This document shows, one piece after another, positions 12,095-23,375 of a stretch of DNA of 64,000 nucleotides (within the stretch, counting starts at the first letter, position 1; each line of letters starts with the position of its first letter). A program made the translations under genes and the position numbers. The DNA is from Mytilinidion resinicola (taxonomy: Eukaryota > Ascomycota > Dothideomycetes > Mytilinidiales > Mytilinidiaceae). A model generated the notes under the pieces. The model saw only the letters and a program-made list of their open reading frames with translations. It ran no database searches and was not told the origin of the DNA. The stretch is taken from NCBI RefSeq assembly GCF_010093595.1, contig NW_022985454.1, positions 1,014,202 to 1,078,201 on the forward strand. The letters run 5' to 3'.

Positions 12095-13987
12095 TCACCT
12101 GCCAAGACTGAGAGCTGCATCCATCGCTGCTCGTCGCCGGCGTCTCTTTTGCGACTCGGCTGTCGTAGCGCGGCTCATTGGCTCGCTCATGGCGATTTCC
12201 TGGGATGACGATGATGTTACCGAGACGGTCGGAGAGACCGGCGATGGGTACGACGATATGCTGCTTGCTCTATGTTTTGATGGAGGCCGAGAGCTCGTCG
12301 GTTTCATTGGATACGAAAGTTGAATCTGATCGCTAAAGTATTGACTTGACTTTGGAGGTATGGGGGGACTTGGACCTGAGGTAGCCTGGAGCCCGGTCGT
12401 CGCGGATGTCGAATGCATCGGTGTGGCGAAGTACGGATTCGATGCCAGTGGTATATGCTGGTTGAATGTCAAGTTACTTTGGGTTCCGGTCGATGTGGAA
12501 GAACTTTGGGCACTGGGAATACTCCTTCTTTCTTGCGGGTATCTCAAATACGAATCTGTCCCTCCCGCGACATCCACACGATTGAAAACGGGAGGGCTGT
12601 CAGCCGGCAGCTCGACATCCGCGTGTTTGGAAACGGGAGAGCTGTCAGTGGGCAATTCGACAGACCCGATGCGGTACGGATTTTGGTATGGAGTTATAGC
12701 CGCTTGATGAGCGGGCAGCTCCACTGGCACTGGCCCTTGGTAGCCCCCGGTATTTCCCACTGGATATCCCGCTTGCATTGTTGAAGCACTTCCGCTTTCT
12801 ATTGACATGGAACTCATCATCTGGAGCAGACTTTGCCTGGAACCCAGCGATATTTGACTTACAGAGGCTGGAAGTGGCCTTCGATTAACTGGAGAAGAAT
12901 ATCTTCTCGTATCCCGCCCGGCAGCTGGCGCCTGTTGGTGTGTGGCTGTGGGTCGGGTGTAACTCGAAGATGAGGCCGCTGATTGCGATAGTGGTCTCTC
13001 TGAAGGAGCTAATGGATACGATGCAGTTCGTTGATGTACATTCGGACCCCTAGGCTTACTGGCCAGCTCCCATGGGTCTACAGGTCCGAGCCGATTGGCA
13101 GAATTGAATGAGTCCAGCTCCGCAATATACTCATTCGAAGGGTAACTTGAGTTTGGCGAGGCTTTATAAGCTCTCACATCCCATCCCAGAAAAGAGATCT
13201 CGGAATGATGCGTCTCGGCTGGCTGATTCGAACTTTGTACGGGAGGCAGTGTTCTGGGTTCCCATCGTGGAGGATATGCAGTTGTGAACTGTATGTTGGG
13301 TTGCGGTGCATTTCCCACCTCTGCGCCATACTCAGTATTTGTCATGAAGTAAAGAGTAGGGGAAGAATGTGTACGTATCGTTTCAATCTTCCTCTCAGCA
13401 GCTGTCTCCTCTGCGATATCCTCCTCTTTCCTCCTAGCCTTCTTCCTCCTACTATACGGACTCTTGAAAACTAGATCATCAACCACAGCATCATGCATTG
13501 GCGGCGGCCCTAGTCCCTCCTTCTTTTCATGAAAATTACCCTTGCCTCCTCCGTCAGCCTTACTTTCAAGCTGATGCAGTTGCCCCAAAACCAACGTCAA
13601 GCTTTGCTGACACGCACTCATTTCCATCCGCCAACTGTCCAACTTCTCGCCATCGGCCAGGACCCAAGCTACCCGATGTCCAAAGCTGATCATTCCATCC
13701 CTCTCCTTGTCACTTCGCTTTCTTTCAACATACAGTCCGATCTCGTTCAACGCGCATTTTGTGCCATAAATGTTGCCCTCTATCCAGCGCCTCTTGTCCG
13801 GGTTTTGGTCAAACGAAGCACGAATCGACGGCTGGTGAAGCAATCGCTCGCATTCGAAGAGATCAGATCGCACGTTCTGAATCGTCCGTACAGAGATGCT
13901 GTTTTCGGCATCGACGTCGTTCAGCCGGATCACGAACTCAGAGAACTTCCAGAGCGTGTTAATACCGCTAAATGTACCGCCGTCCAT
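12095..13987 (-). CDS. conserved fungal protein with helical N-terminal domain and disordered Ser/Pro-rich tail
   Basis: Single-exon frame of 630 residues. The N-terminal ~155 residues form a compact, probably helical domain (TLWKFSEFVIRLNDVDAENSISV ... CERLLHQPSIRASF ... WIEGNIYGTKCALNEIGLYVERKR ... FGHRVAWVLADGEKL), of a type I recognise from many uncharacterised ascomycete proteins and that resembles the N-terminal domains found on fungal STAND-type proteins. Residues from about 160 to 600 are low complexity, rich in Ser, Pro, Gln and Tyr. The C-terminus has the basic stretch KRRRRRAAMD, a possible nuclear signal. No catalytic motif is visible. Start chosen at the first ATG, directly before the domain. 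Confidence 0.7.
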   Translation of the reverse strand: MDGGTFSGINTLWKFSEFVIRLNDVDAENSISVRTIQNVRSDLFECERLLHQPSIRASFDQNPDKRRWIEGNIYGTKCALNEIGLYVERKRSDKERDGMISFGHRVAWVLADGEKLDSWRMEMSACQQSLTLVLGQLHQLESKADGGGKGNFHEKKEGLGPPPMHDAVVDDLVFKSPYSRRKKARRKEEDIAEETAAERKIETIRTHSSPTLYFMTNTEYGAEVGNAPQPNIQFTTAYPPRWEPRTLPPVQSSNQPAETHHSEISFLGWDVRAYKASPNSSYPSNEYIAELDSFNSANRLGPVDPWELASKPRGPNVHQRTASYPLAPSERPLSQSAASSSSYTRPTATHQQAPAAGRDTRRYSSPVNRRPLPASVSQISLGSRQSLLQMMSSMSIESGSASTMQAGYPVGNTGGYQGPVPVELPAHQAAITPYQNPYRIGSVELPTDSSPVSKHADVELPADSPPVFNRVDVAGGTDSYLRYPQERRSIPSAQSSSTSTGTQSNLTFNQHIPLASNPYFATPMHSTSATTGLQATSGPSPPIPPKSSQYFSDQIQLSYPMKPTSSRPPSKHRASSISSYPSPVSPTVSVTSSSSQEIAMSEPMSRATTAESQKRRRRRAAMDAALSLGR

Positions 13988-14437
13988 TTTGGATATGGGA
14001 GATCGTGGCCGCAGGTCAGTCAGCCACCTGTGGGAGGGATCATGATCATTCTGAAGAGCAGAGACGCCACGAGCTTAGAGTTGGAGGTTTAGCAGTGGGC
14101 TCCTGGGGTGTCGACGTCCTATCGACAAGGCTGAGACCCAACCCCTCCTTCCCGCCGTGCGGTGGCGTTTGCGGGCTTAAATCACGCCCGATACGAAAAT
14201 AACAACTGCCACATGAAGCATCTCTTGGCTATATAAGCTCGTGGATCTGCATTATTTCGCGGCGTCCATATCGCCGGGGACGAACTGGACGGGATTCCTC
14301 GATCTGGACATCACGTTCAATGGGCCAGGTCTCAGCAAAAAAGCAAAAGTTGTTCATATTCGATCAAGACATGCACGCTGCTACATAGCCAATCATGCAT
14401 TACTACTCATCATGCCGTTCGGGGGGAATTACGCCCA
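13988..14437. other. intergenic region
   Basis: Lies upstream of the minus-strand gene ending at 12095 and downstream of the minus-strand membrane protein gene. Overlapping short frames on both strands look like chance. Includes a run of A and a TATATAAG at 14231-14237 on the plus strand with no gene to match. Confidence 0.4.
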
Positions 14438-15999
14438 TCAAGCCGTCTCCATATTCGCAAATACGCGTGGCGGATCCAGCACACGTGCGTTCTCGTCGCT
14501 CGTCTGGAGCAAGGCTGGGAAGACCGCGAGCTTGCCATGCGCAGACCACTGGAATACGAATGTGCTGGGCTGCGAGAAGAGCAGGAATGCAAAAGATGCT
14601 GCTCGCTGTATGACGCCTTGCAGGTTGCGGATGCGCTGAGCGTCGTCCTGATGCGAGTTCACGAAGGGGCGGAGCACACCGTCTACGGCTGTGATGGTGG
14701 CTGCGATGCTGTGGCTGCGCGTGTCGGAATCACTGATCGTGGTGCTGTTATAGCGGGAGGCAAGGAGGGTACCCGAGATGGAGTGCCATTTACTCTTGAG
14801 GGCGAGTTGGCCTGAGAAATATTAGTGACTGGGTTATCGAATGATTAAGAATAAAACTCACCAGCGTTCGATCCATCAGTTCCAGCGAGCGTGTCGGCGA
14901 AAAGCCCAACTTCAGGTGGCAACAGCGAGGCTCCCGCTCCGCCTTGCCCTCCGCATCGAGAGAGAATGGCATAGCTCAAGAACAACCTGATCGTCGCGAT
15001 ACGGGTCTGAGGGTTCAGCAACATATCGCAGAGCGTCATGCTCCGGATCCCAGTAACTCTCGCCACATCCTGAAACTCGGACTCATCCACCATTACCGGA
15101 TCAACCGCCGCCGTGTGGTAGAACGTCAGGGCATGGTTCTTGATCTTGTCGCGCAAGCGGGACAGCTCGCCGGTGATGGCGTCGTCTTCAGCGGGTTGCG
15201 GGAGCAGGGCATCGATCTGCGAGACGGCGGTGGCAGTGGCAATTGGAACAGACTTCTCAGCGGATGTGGCAGCTGCTGCACCGTTGTAGGGCCCAAGGTG
15301 ATTGTTGTAGGCGGCGGACTGTGCTTGCTGTCGCTTCTTGTACCGCTTGAAGAGGAAAAAGAACACCAAGGCTGCGATTGCGGCGCCAGCGATGAGGCAA
15401 CCGATGGCTATGCCGGCTGCTGCGCCGCCTGTTATGCCACTGGATTTTCCGACATGCGACTTTGCAGGCTTAGGTGTGTTGCTTGAGGAGGTGATATTGC
15501 CGCTTCCAGCCGTCGTAGCGAAAGAGAGGGAGCTGGACGAGGCTTCGCTTGAGCTGGATGAGGTTTCGCTTGAACTAGAAGAGGCTCCGATTGAGCTGGA
15601 CGTGAATGCGAAAAATGGTGTCGAGGCGACTGTTGCGGAAGATGGTGTGAAAACAGCGCTCGAGCTGGAGGAAGTCGGGGTTGCCGCGATGGATGGGCTG
15701 CTAGGAGTCGAGGACTGAGAGGAAGTAATTGGAGTCGCGGAAGCTGATAATGGGTGGTCGCATTGAAATGTCGTCCCATTTGAATCACAGATCTGCGGTG
15801 ACACAGGGGTACATTGTTGAGGACCGATAGCAGTTTGTGAAGCTCCACAGAACGGTGCCTCTCCTAGGGACGGAGGCGGCGTTACAGTTACGACATTCGC
15901 GATGTTGGTCGATTTACAGTCGACGTAGCACAGGATGAGGGAAGTTGTGGGAGAGCCAGGAGCGTTTACCTGTGGGTTTGGATAGCGAACGCGAAGCAT
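14438..15999 (-). CDS. mucin-like single-pass membrane protein (mid2/WSC-sensor style)
   Basis: Exons 15999-14862 and 14811-14438 (503 residues), intron 14861-14812 with donor GTGAGT and acceptor TTTCTCAG; the join reads GTDGSNAG|QLALKSK in phase. N-terminal ~75 residues contain several Cys (CYVDCKST, PFCGAS, QQCTP, QICDSN, FQCDHP). Residues ~80-175 are a Ser/Thr/Ala-rich, probably O-glycosylated stalk. A membrane helix follows at ~186-215 (GITGGAAAGIAIGCLIAGAA onward), flanked by the basic stop-transfer KRYKKRQQ. The cytoplasmic part is conserved-looking (SLLPPEVGLFADTLAGTDGSN, then KSKWHSISGTLL). This layout matches fungal cell-wall sensor-like proteins, but no WSC domain is seen. No clear signal peptide follows the ATG at 15999, so an upstream exon may carry it. 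Confidence 0.75.
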
Positions 16000-16907
16000 T
16001 TTGCTTGAGCAGTAGCTTGCTCTACGCTGCTTGATGGGGGAAGAAACGAGTTTGGAGCCACAGAAAATGCAGGACGATCGAAGAGAGAGGGCGAGGCAGA
16101 GCCTAGGGAAAATGGGACGAGGCTTTAATGGTTTACCAGTTATGCAGCAGTATGCATAAATGAAAAGAGAAAATACTCACTCGGCCCCGCCTGGTGGACG
16201 CCAAGGCGTCTCTATCAGACTATCGACACGTCCACGCCATATGGACCTTGTGCTCAGGCTCCAACGCCTCCTCGCATGCCTGCATTATCTCCACAACGCC
16301 AACTCAGCCGGGGAAGATCAGCGCGAAACCAGAGTAAACTTTGAGAAGGCTGAGAGACCAGAACATGCCGCCCATGCGGAAAACCGTCGATGATAGGGGC
16401 CAGACAAGCGCAACGGGGGCATCGCCGACTCTATCGATCCAGACAGCCTCTTCACCGGCTCCTGAAGCGGAGCTCAGGCGGAAGTCGTCCTCCGAAGCAT
16501 GATTTGCGCCGAGGCTGAGGATTGAGGTGCAGCAAGGCTGTGAATCGAGGTGCGTCGAGGTTGAGCACAGTCGTCAAAAATTTCTTGGCTAGGCGGGATG
16601 CAGGGCGTAGCGGCATCGGGATTGGACGCCAAACGGCCCCCAAGCTGTGCCTCACGAAGCCCCGTCCGTTTTCATAACCTAATACATGGAGCCTGTCTTA
16701 GTGGTCTGCAGGTGCTCGCCTCGAGAACGTGACCACGGATCAGCTAGACATGTTTAGAATGCGGCTCAAATCGAGCTCGGACCCGGAGCCCCGCTGGCAG
16801 CTTCGTCTGGGAATTGTGAGAGCTCCAGACATTCAGCCCAGGGGACTTTTGGGATCTCCGATACAGCTCATATCGTTCCAGTGTGTAAAGTGCGAGTCGA
16901 CGACATC
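16000..16907. other. intergenic region between divergent genes
   Basis: Shared upstream region of the minus-strand membrane protein and the plus-strand Hsp70-like gene. A short plus-strand frame at 16160-16393 and a minus-strand frame at 16452-16655 show no family signature. The Hsp70-like frame is open from GTG 16881, but the first ATG is 16908. Confidence 0.45.
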
Positions 16908-19664
16908 ATGGAGGAGACACGGCCCGACCTGATCATCGCTATTGACTTTGGAATGACATGTATGTCTGGAAGGCTAGAGTGCCTCTTTGCGGTGAATACG
17001 TATGATAACACGGTGCTGACCTCAAGGAAAAGGTACCGGAGTCGCATACGCAAATCCCTCTATCGGCGCTGATACTATTCGGTGGATTCAGCGATGGCCG
17101 GGACGTATGCAAGCAAATGAGAACAAAGTGAGCCTCTACCACCAACTCCATTCCTCCGACCTTGTGATGGCAATGTATCTGGGGCCCTTCGCCAACATAA
17201 GATATCTAGGTCCCGACGATACTAGTCTACCCCAATGACCAGCCCAATCCCTCATCATGGGGCTTCCTATCCGAAACGATGACCGAGGTGACCGCCGTGG
17301 ACAAAGAGTTTCGCGAATGGTTCAAGACATTTCTCGACGAGGGTAGACTGAATCAAGCTCAAAGAGACGCAAAAGATCCGACAGATGTCCCCAGGTCCAT
17401 AGAAGAAGTGGAGAAATGGTACTGCGACTACTTCAAGTTCCTCTACCAGCATATCCGATCCAAACTCCAAAATGAGATTAGTTCTCGTTGGGAAGATGCC
17501 CGAATTGATTTCATCTTCAGCGTTCCAACGACCTGGGCGCCAAACCCCACAGTCGAGCGCTTCCGAAAGATCATAGACCGCGCAGGATTTGGACGATATC
17601 CAGGTCACATCGCGACAATCGGGTTGACGGAAGCGGAGGCGGCCGCCGTCCACATGTCTCGGGAATCTCCTGCAATATTCCTCGAAAGAGATATACTCAT
17701 AGTCTGCGACGTTGGTGGGGGGACGACCGATCTATCAGCGCTTAGAGTCACTGGCACGGGTAGTGGATCGTTGAGCCTGGAACAACTAGATGTCGTATTT
17801 GGTGCTAATCTTGGCTCTGCTCAAATTGATCGCGGTTTCGAAAATGCAGCTCTTCAACGACTGGAATTTGCGAATCGAAGCCTTCCAATGGGTATTGAGA
17901 TTGAAGATGCAGCGTGGGAGATGATGAAGAGCAAAGAATATCAGAATGCGAAATGTGATTACGGCGCCGAAGATGATACACCCATGTTCTCCGTTGCGGT
18001 GCCTAAGCTTAGCAGAACGTACACGAATGAGCCTGCAGGCATCATCAATGGTGAATTAAGGTTTCAAAGGTAGGACTCGATAAAAACTTGGAGTGCTTAT
18101 GGTCTGACTTGATTGCAGAGATAACTTGAAGATACTGTTTGATGCTCAAGTAAGTATTGTCTAGCTTCGGAAACTCGATGTGGGGCGCTTTCTGACAGAC
18201 GCAGATCGACAGACTTTTCGGTCTGATAGACAAGCAATTAACACAAATATATCAAAAGTTCCCACAAGAGCAAGTGGTAGGCTAAATCACCCCTCTCGAT
18301 TTCGTCTTAGGCTCACACAACCAGGCACATCTTGTCCTTTCCGGTGGTCTCGGCAACTCCGCATACCTTCAGCAGCGGTTACGAGAACGGTATGCTTTCG
18401 GTCGCGCGCCTTTTCCGAATGCCTTGCGTTTGCAAGTTGGAGTAGCTCCGGACCCACAGCTGGTTGTGTGCAAAGGCATCGTTGCCGATCGTATACAGAA
18501 GATGAAGAGTGGGAAATCGGTGCTGGGTTGGCGATGCTGTCGGTCGTCTTATGGAACAATATGCAAAGTCCTGTATAACCCTCTGAATCCCATGCATCAC
18601 AACAAGCCAACGGAACGAGATCCCATGGACGGTCAGTTGTACATTGCTAATGTTATTGACTGGTAAGTTTATTGCCCTCACCTCAACATCTTGGATGCGC
18701 TGATAATATCTTAATAGGTTCATAAAACAAGTCAGTCATCTCCGACAGGTCCAACTCATCGCTATACTAACAATAAATAGGGCGACCCGGTATCAATTGA
18801 CTATCCAATCGTTCGACAATTCCGACAAAAGGTCACGCCTGGCAACCCCAAACGAGTTTTCCCCACTGCGGTCATTGAATCCCAGCTCGACAAAACCCTT
18901 CTGCCTTTCGTCATGGACCACAGTACGCAGATACCTCTCAACACGGTTCGAGTTGTCGCACACTGACCCAAAGAACAGATTGCAGGACTTTGTGCAGTGT
19001 ACAGTCCGACTTCTCGAGCGTCGAACTCGCCAAGTTCAAGCTCAAGAACAGACACTTTTGGAATCGAGGCCAAAAATATCACCGTGTGGACTACGCAGTG
19101 AAGGTTGTCCTAGGACCAGTACGTCTTACAATTTAGGGACTTTTTAGTTTCTGTCAAACTCACTTCGTATTGTTCCTTGTGCTAACTGTTCCGCGACTTT
19201 AGGCAGACATCCGCTTTGAACTCTGTAGGCCCTTCTTTCATCTTCTCGTTTGTCTATAGATTAATCTCACTACTTCGACATTATGCTTGATTCGCTAACA
19301 CTCATCAGGGTGGAACGGCCAAAAGCTCAGCCGCGATACTCCCATCAAAGTCGAATGGCACGCAGCGCCCGCTCCCGATCCTTCCACACTTCCTCCAGTT
19401 CCAGATATCAATCCTATGGCGCAAACTCACTTCGGTCTCCCCGCGGCTCGTACGTGGGGTGGCGTGCCATCACAGAATGGATACTTGCCTGCATCACCAC
19501 CAATGGCCATGTCGCCGGCGATGTCGACTGGGTACCTCTCAGCAGGGATGAATCGTGGCTATGCGAAAGGGTATGCAACTACGAATCAGGGATATGCATC
19601 CCCAGGTAGGAACTATGCTCAACCCGGAGGAAATCATCAGAGATATTCCAATGGTGCTTACTGA
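16908..19664 (+). CDS. Hsp70-like ATPase (actin-like ATPase fold)
   Basis: Eleven exons reconstruct a 708-residue protein with a total length divisible by three: 16908-16959, 17033-17127, 17210-18069, 18119-18149, 18205-18276, 18325-18662, 18718-18730, 18781-18954, 19005-19118, 19203-19224, 19309-19664. Phosphate-1 motif AIDFGMTCTGVAYAN spans the first intron; phosphate-2 is VCDVGGGTTDLSAL; the adenosine motif is VLSGGLGNSAYLQQRL. VPTILVYPN and SSWGFL are typical of the divergent fungal Hsp70-like family that lacks a normal substrate-binding domain. After the ATPase core, a C-terminal beta-rich part (SDFSSVELAKFKLKNRHFW) and a tail rich in Gly, Tyr, Met and Pro follow. Expected in cytosol; client unknown. 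Least certain junctions: the 18276/18325 join and the intron before 19005, whose donor (GTCGCA or GTTGTC) is weak. Confidence 0.85.
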
Positions 19665-21338
19665 GGCTCAAGGCCGTGAGTGGTGTGCGAGCTTATGATG
19701 AGGTTGACTGATATCCTACTAGTTCCTAGCTTTCTCGGATGCGCTTGTGACGGAGTACGTATTCTTAGCCAGCTAGCCTACGGAGTATGGTACGGTTAGC
19801 TCGGCTACCTTGATATAGAACACGGTTCCTATACTTAGCCCACACAGTTCTACGGTACGGCTACGTAAGCCTCCACACACACAGAGTATATATACGGCGT
19901 ACGTAGCCTAGATAGATGCTCATCCAATACATCACTTACCTCGTTCAATGCATTGTTTCACCTCCATCCTCAGCCCGATCTATAACGATATCCTGATACG
20001 CAAGCGAAACATTACAAGTTTCCTCTAATAAACATATCCTTCAAGTCGAATGCTACCTAAAGCTAATGCGCCGAAGAGAGTGGGACTAGACATATAGATG
20101 GAGCAATATTCAGAATCCTCAATGATGTCAGTAGCGTCCTCAGGTCCTGCATAATGGGTATGGGTGGGGATGCGAGCTCTGTTGATGCCAAGAGCCACGC
20201 GGTAATGGTTATGCAGATGGGTAGCAGAGTACGCGTAAGTCTTTGTCAAAAACATAATTCGCGAAAAACTGTAAATTTGGTTTCTTTCAAGGATATCTAA
20301 AATTTATGTTACATTTCTTCCATATCTCGGGTATCGATCGTATTCTTTGTAGCAGGACGCAAGCTTCGTAACCTTCAAGGTAATGAAAGTCAATGTTGAA
20401 TGACTAGGATACGCGTAAGAGGTCGTTTGGTTCCATCTTGAGTTTAGTATACAGTGGTGCAATGAAAGAGCAGTCCTCATTTTCCGCCTTCAGAGCTGGT
20501 TTGGATTTGCTAGCTCGTGTCTCGTGAATTGCGCTGGGAAGTTGACGACGCAGTTACACTGCTGCAGACATTCTATCACCTTACCCGTGTGCTCGTTTTC
20601 CTTACTTGCCACCATCACCCATGCGGAGCAGTGCCATACTGTGAATATGTACAGCCATGCCCTCGAAGTCCCGGTGGATGCAGGACGTCAAGATAGAAGC
20701 TGTGGGCCGGGGCCGGACTAGTTCCGAAATGACCTGAGTATATCACGTGCCACAATCCCGTGTCGCAGATTTTGTACCTTCAGTCCGCGGCAATTATGGA
20801 AATGTTAGTCTCTAAGGATCTGATTTGTGAACTCCAGCAAGAAATCTCCGCCCTCAAGATGACCGTACCATACCTTCTATCACGCGATCCCAGGAGCGAC
20901 AGACCAAACGCTTATCTAAGTCGCTAGATGGGGTGTGTTCGGCATGACTGATACCGATGCTATATAGCATATCAATTCACTTTTCACTTAGATTTGATTG
21001 TCCTGGTTAACTCTGCTTACGATTGACGAGTTTCTTCTCTAATCTCTTTTCTCCCTTTCTCGTCTTTCTCGTCTCATTCATTAATCCCCCAATTAGGAAG
21101 TAACACTTCAGCATTAGTGGAAGTTGAAGCTTCGCTGCGCCCACGCTCGTAGATATGGGGATGGGATAGACTCAGCATGGCTTTCTAGCACTGTTGGGAT
21201 CTTAGAATATTCATGAGTGTCCATATCTCCAGGTGATGTATTCTATCTCTAAACCCTAGGCAACAAACGTGAAGACAAAGATGACCAATAAGTCTAGGTT
21301 CTTCATCTTGGCGTATTGGATCATATATTTGCAGCCCA
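19665..21338. other. intergenic region
   Basis: No gene supported. Near 19750-19915 there is a cluster of related short words (ACGGAGTA, TACGGTACGGCTACG, GGCTACGTA and its inverse TACGTAGCC) that looks like a worn fragment of a small repeat. Pyrimidine-rich stretch at about 21040-21085. No tRNA fold seen. Confidence 0.4.
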
Positions 21339-22743
21339 TTACATAATATCCAAGCGCCAGCTGCCAAGATCGAGGCTACCTTCGTACCCCCAAGAATATA
21401 GGCAGAACCAGGGCCAATTCACCTTTGAAACGGACCTTTCGAGCCTATTTCCCGGGTTCCGTAGCACCTCCTCCAACCGAGCAAGTCTCGCGGCCCGGAT
21501 CCGCTCTGCGTCCTTCGCAGGATCAGCGTTAGGAGCGTGCGCCGTCCGCTCGATAGCCTGGATTGCAGTTCTCTCTACCGTCAACTTCTTCAGCGCTTTT
21601 TCTAAATCATTCTTCCGTGAACCGACTGGTTCCTGGCATGCCTCTTGCGTATGGCCCAGCCCACCGCAGTTCTCGCACCGGCCCCCAGCCTCCTTCTCGA
21701 TCCGTAGCTTCAAATCGGCAAGCCAACGTCTTGGGGCCATTTCCCAATAGTCTTCTTTGTGAACTACATGGAACAAGACCATGGCTAGAGTGTAGACGGC
21801 GTCGTTCGCGCCGTTGTGGAGGTTCTCTGGTATGATCCTGTATCAATTCTCTAACAGCTCGCGGAGGCCAGAGGGCCTCTGTCGTCTGCCGCAGAGAAGG
21901 ATCTGGGCGTCTATGATAGCATAGAGATCGAGCTCGGAGTATGAGATCCCCATCTGGTGGCGGAGGTAGTTGTCCTCGTTATCAAAAGCATGGGCGACGA
22001 GAATGATAGGTCGATATTTGGACTCCGGCTTTGGGGTCGTCGATACGGCGCTCTCAGTCGTAGCGATGTCAACAGTCACCTCAGTCTCCTCTGGGGAAGA
22101 GTCCGTTGTATGGGAAGCCAATCCCGCTGACTGAGGAGTATCGAAAATCCGCAGTTCTCTCATCAGTATTTCCCTGAGATTAGCGGCCGACACTATCTCG
22201 CTAGTACCGTATGTAAACTTGTCGGCAGCATAGAGTGAATGACCTCTGCTGTCCTCGATATCTGGGCGGATGTGTGCGTATTCGCCCACGATATAGTGTT
22301 TTGCCTCCACACATTATTGAACCTATTCCCAAGACCGGTGCTCGTCCGCTTTGCGACAGTCGAAAAACGCTAATCCGATTTCAGTGATTTTGCCATACAA
22401 AGGATGCAGTGAAGGGAGCCAGGAGAGGCTCTCGAAATCGACCGATACGAGCAGCGCGTTTCTTGTGATCGTAGGGTGACTTTATCGGATAACGTTAGTT
22501 TTCAAAAACATAGGCTAGTAAAGGATCCGAAAATATCTGTTACCGATCTGCAAAAGCTTCGCGGTCTTGGGGACTGTATGCTTTACCCACTCTCGTCGGT
22601 CCAAGACGATCGATTTTGATGCCTAGGGCAAGACCGAGAAGCTTCTCGCCTTCTTCTCGGGATAGTGGTAACTGGGGTTCTCCAGGCTTGCGGAACATGG
22701 ATGGTGTCAGCTCGTTAGTGACATGTGCCATTGTGAAGGGCAT
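21339..22743 (-). pseudogene. DEDDh exonuclease-like protein with zinc knuckle (Gfd2/YDR514C-like), tandem copy 1, disrupted
   Basis: Exon 1 22743-22544, intron 22543-22480 (donor GTAACA, branch CTAAC), exon 2 22479-21339. The catalytic blocks of a DEDDh 3'-5' exonuclease fold are visible: exo I as LLVSVDFESLSWLP (D-x-E), exo II as ILVAHAFDNEDNYLR, exo III as LHNGANDAVYTLAMV (H...D). After it comes a CCHC zinc knuckle, CENCGGLGHTQEAC (C-x2-C-x4-H-x4-C), and a charged tail. The fold matches fungal proteins related to yeast Gfd2/YDR514C. Three in-frame stops interrupt the conserved region: TAG at 22325-22323, TAA at 22316-22314 and TGA at 21845-21843. Each is one C-to-T step from Gln or Arg; the third aligns with an intact CGA codon in copy 2. 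A cryptic intron over the first two stops cannot be fully excluded, but none fits in phase. Confidence 0.65.
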
Positions 22744-23375
22744 AGATTCTGCGTTTGTAGCTTTGATGAAAGTGTAGTAGAAACGTAGTTAGTGGGCCTT
22801 GTCAACGCGAAGAGAGATGTTGTGAGGAGCAAGGAAATTCAAGAAGGTAAACAACATCTTTTAGCATAGTGAATGCCGTTGGAACTTGTTAGAGTGAGAC
22901 ATCACTTCCGAGGCTAACCGAGTCGTGAAGGAGGCAAAGGGGGCTGGTAGAGCAGCATTTGGCAGAAATCATGCAGGATGCGTGAATGCCATGATATACA
23001 GGTACGGTAGTGAATGTAACAAGTCGACTACCAAATCGATTCAATCTTGAAAGTTGAGCGGGATGACAAGGCTGGAGGCGCCCCGTCGAAGTTTCAGCCA
23101 GATGGGCTGACTTACAGGGCCTTAGCGATCGACTTGATAGTTGAAAGCCTGTAAAGCAAACCACAGTGCAAACAGACTTGGTATTATGGAGCTAGCAATT
23201 TAGTTGCGGAGATCAAACTCACATGTACGAGACATCACAAGCCGCCGCAAAAAGGGGTGCTCAGGAAAGACTTCAGAGATATTTCTAGATCTTTAGTTCA
23301 ATAGGGCGCTTGTTTCATGTCATGGCAATGACGGCGAGGATTCACGTTGAGGGTGTGTATATCTGTCCGGATACA
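22744..23375. other. intergenic region between the tandem exonuclease-like copies
   Basis: Upstream region of copy 1 and downstream region of copy 2. No open frame with family features. A short word, CATCTTTTAGCAT (22855-22867), recurs with one or two changes just upstream of copy 2 (near 24848), which fits both genes having been duplicated with their promoters. Confidence 0.4.

Noticed and set aside
13529..14092. 187-codon plus-strand frame
   Set aside because: Antisense to the N-terminal domain of the gene at 12095-13987, which has a recognisable fungal family pattern.
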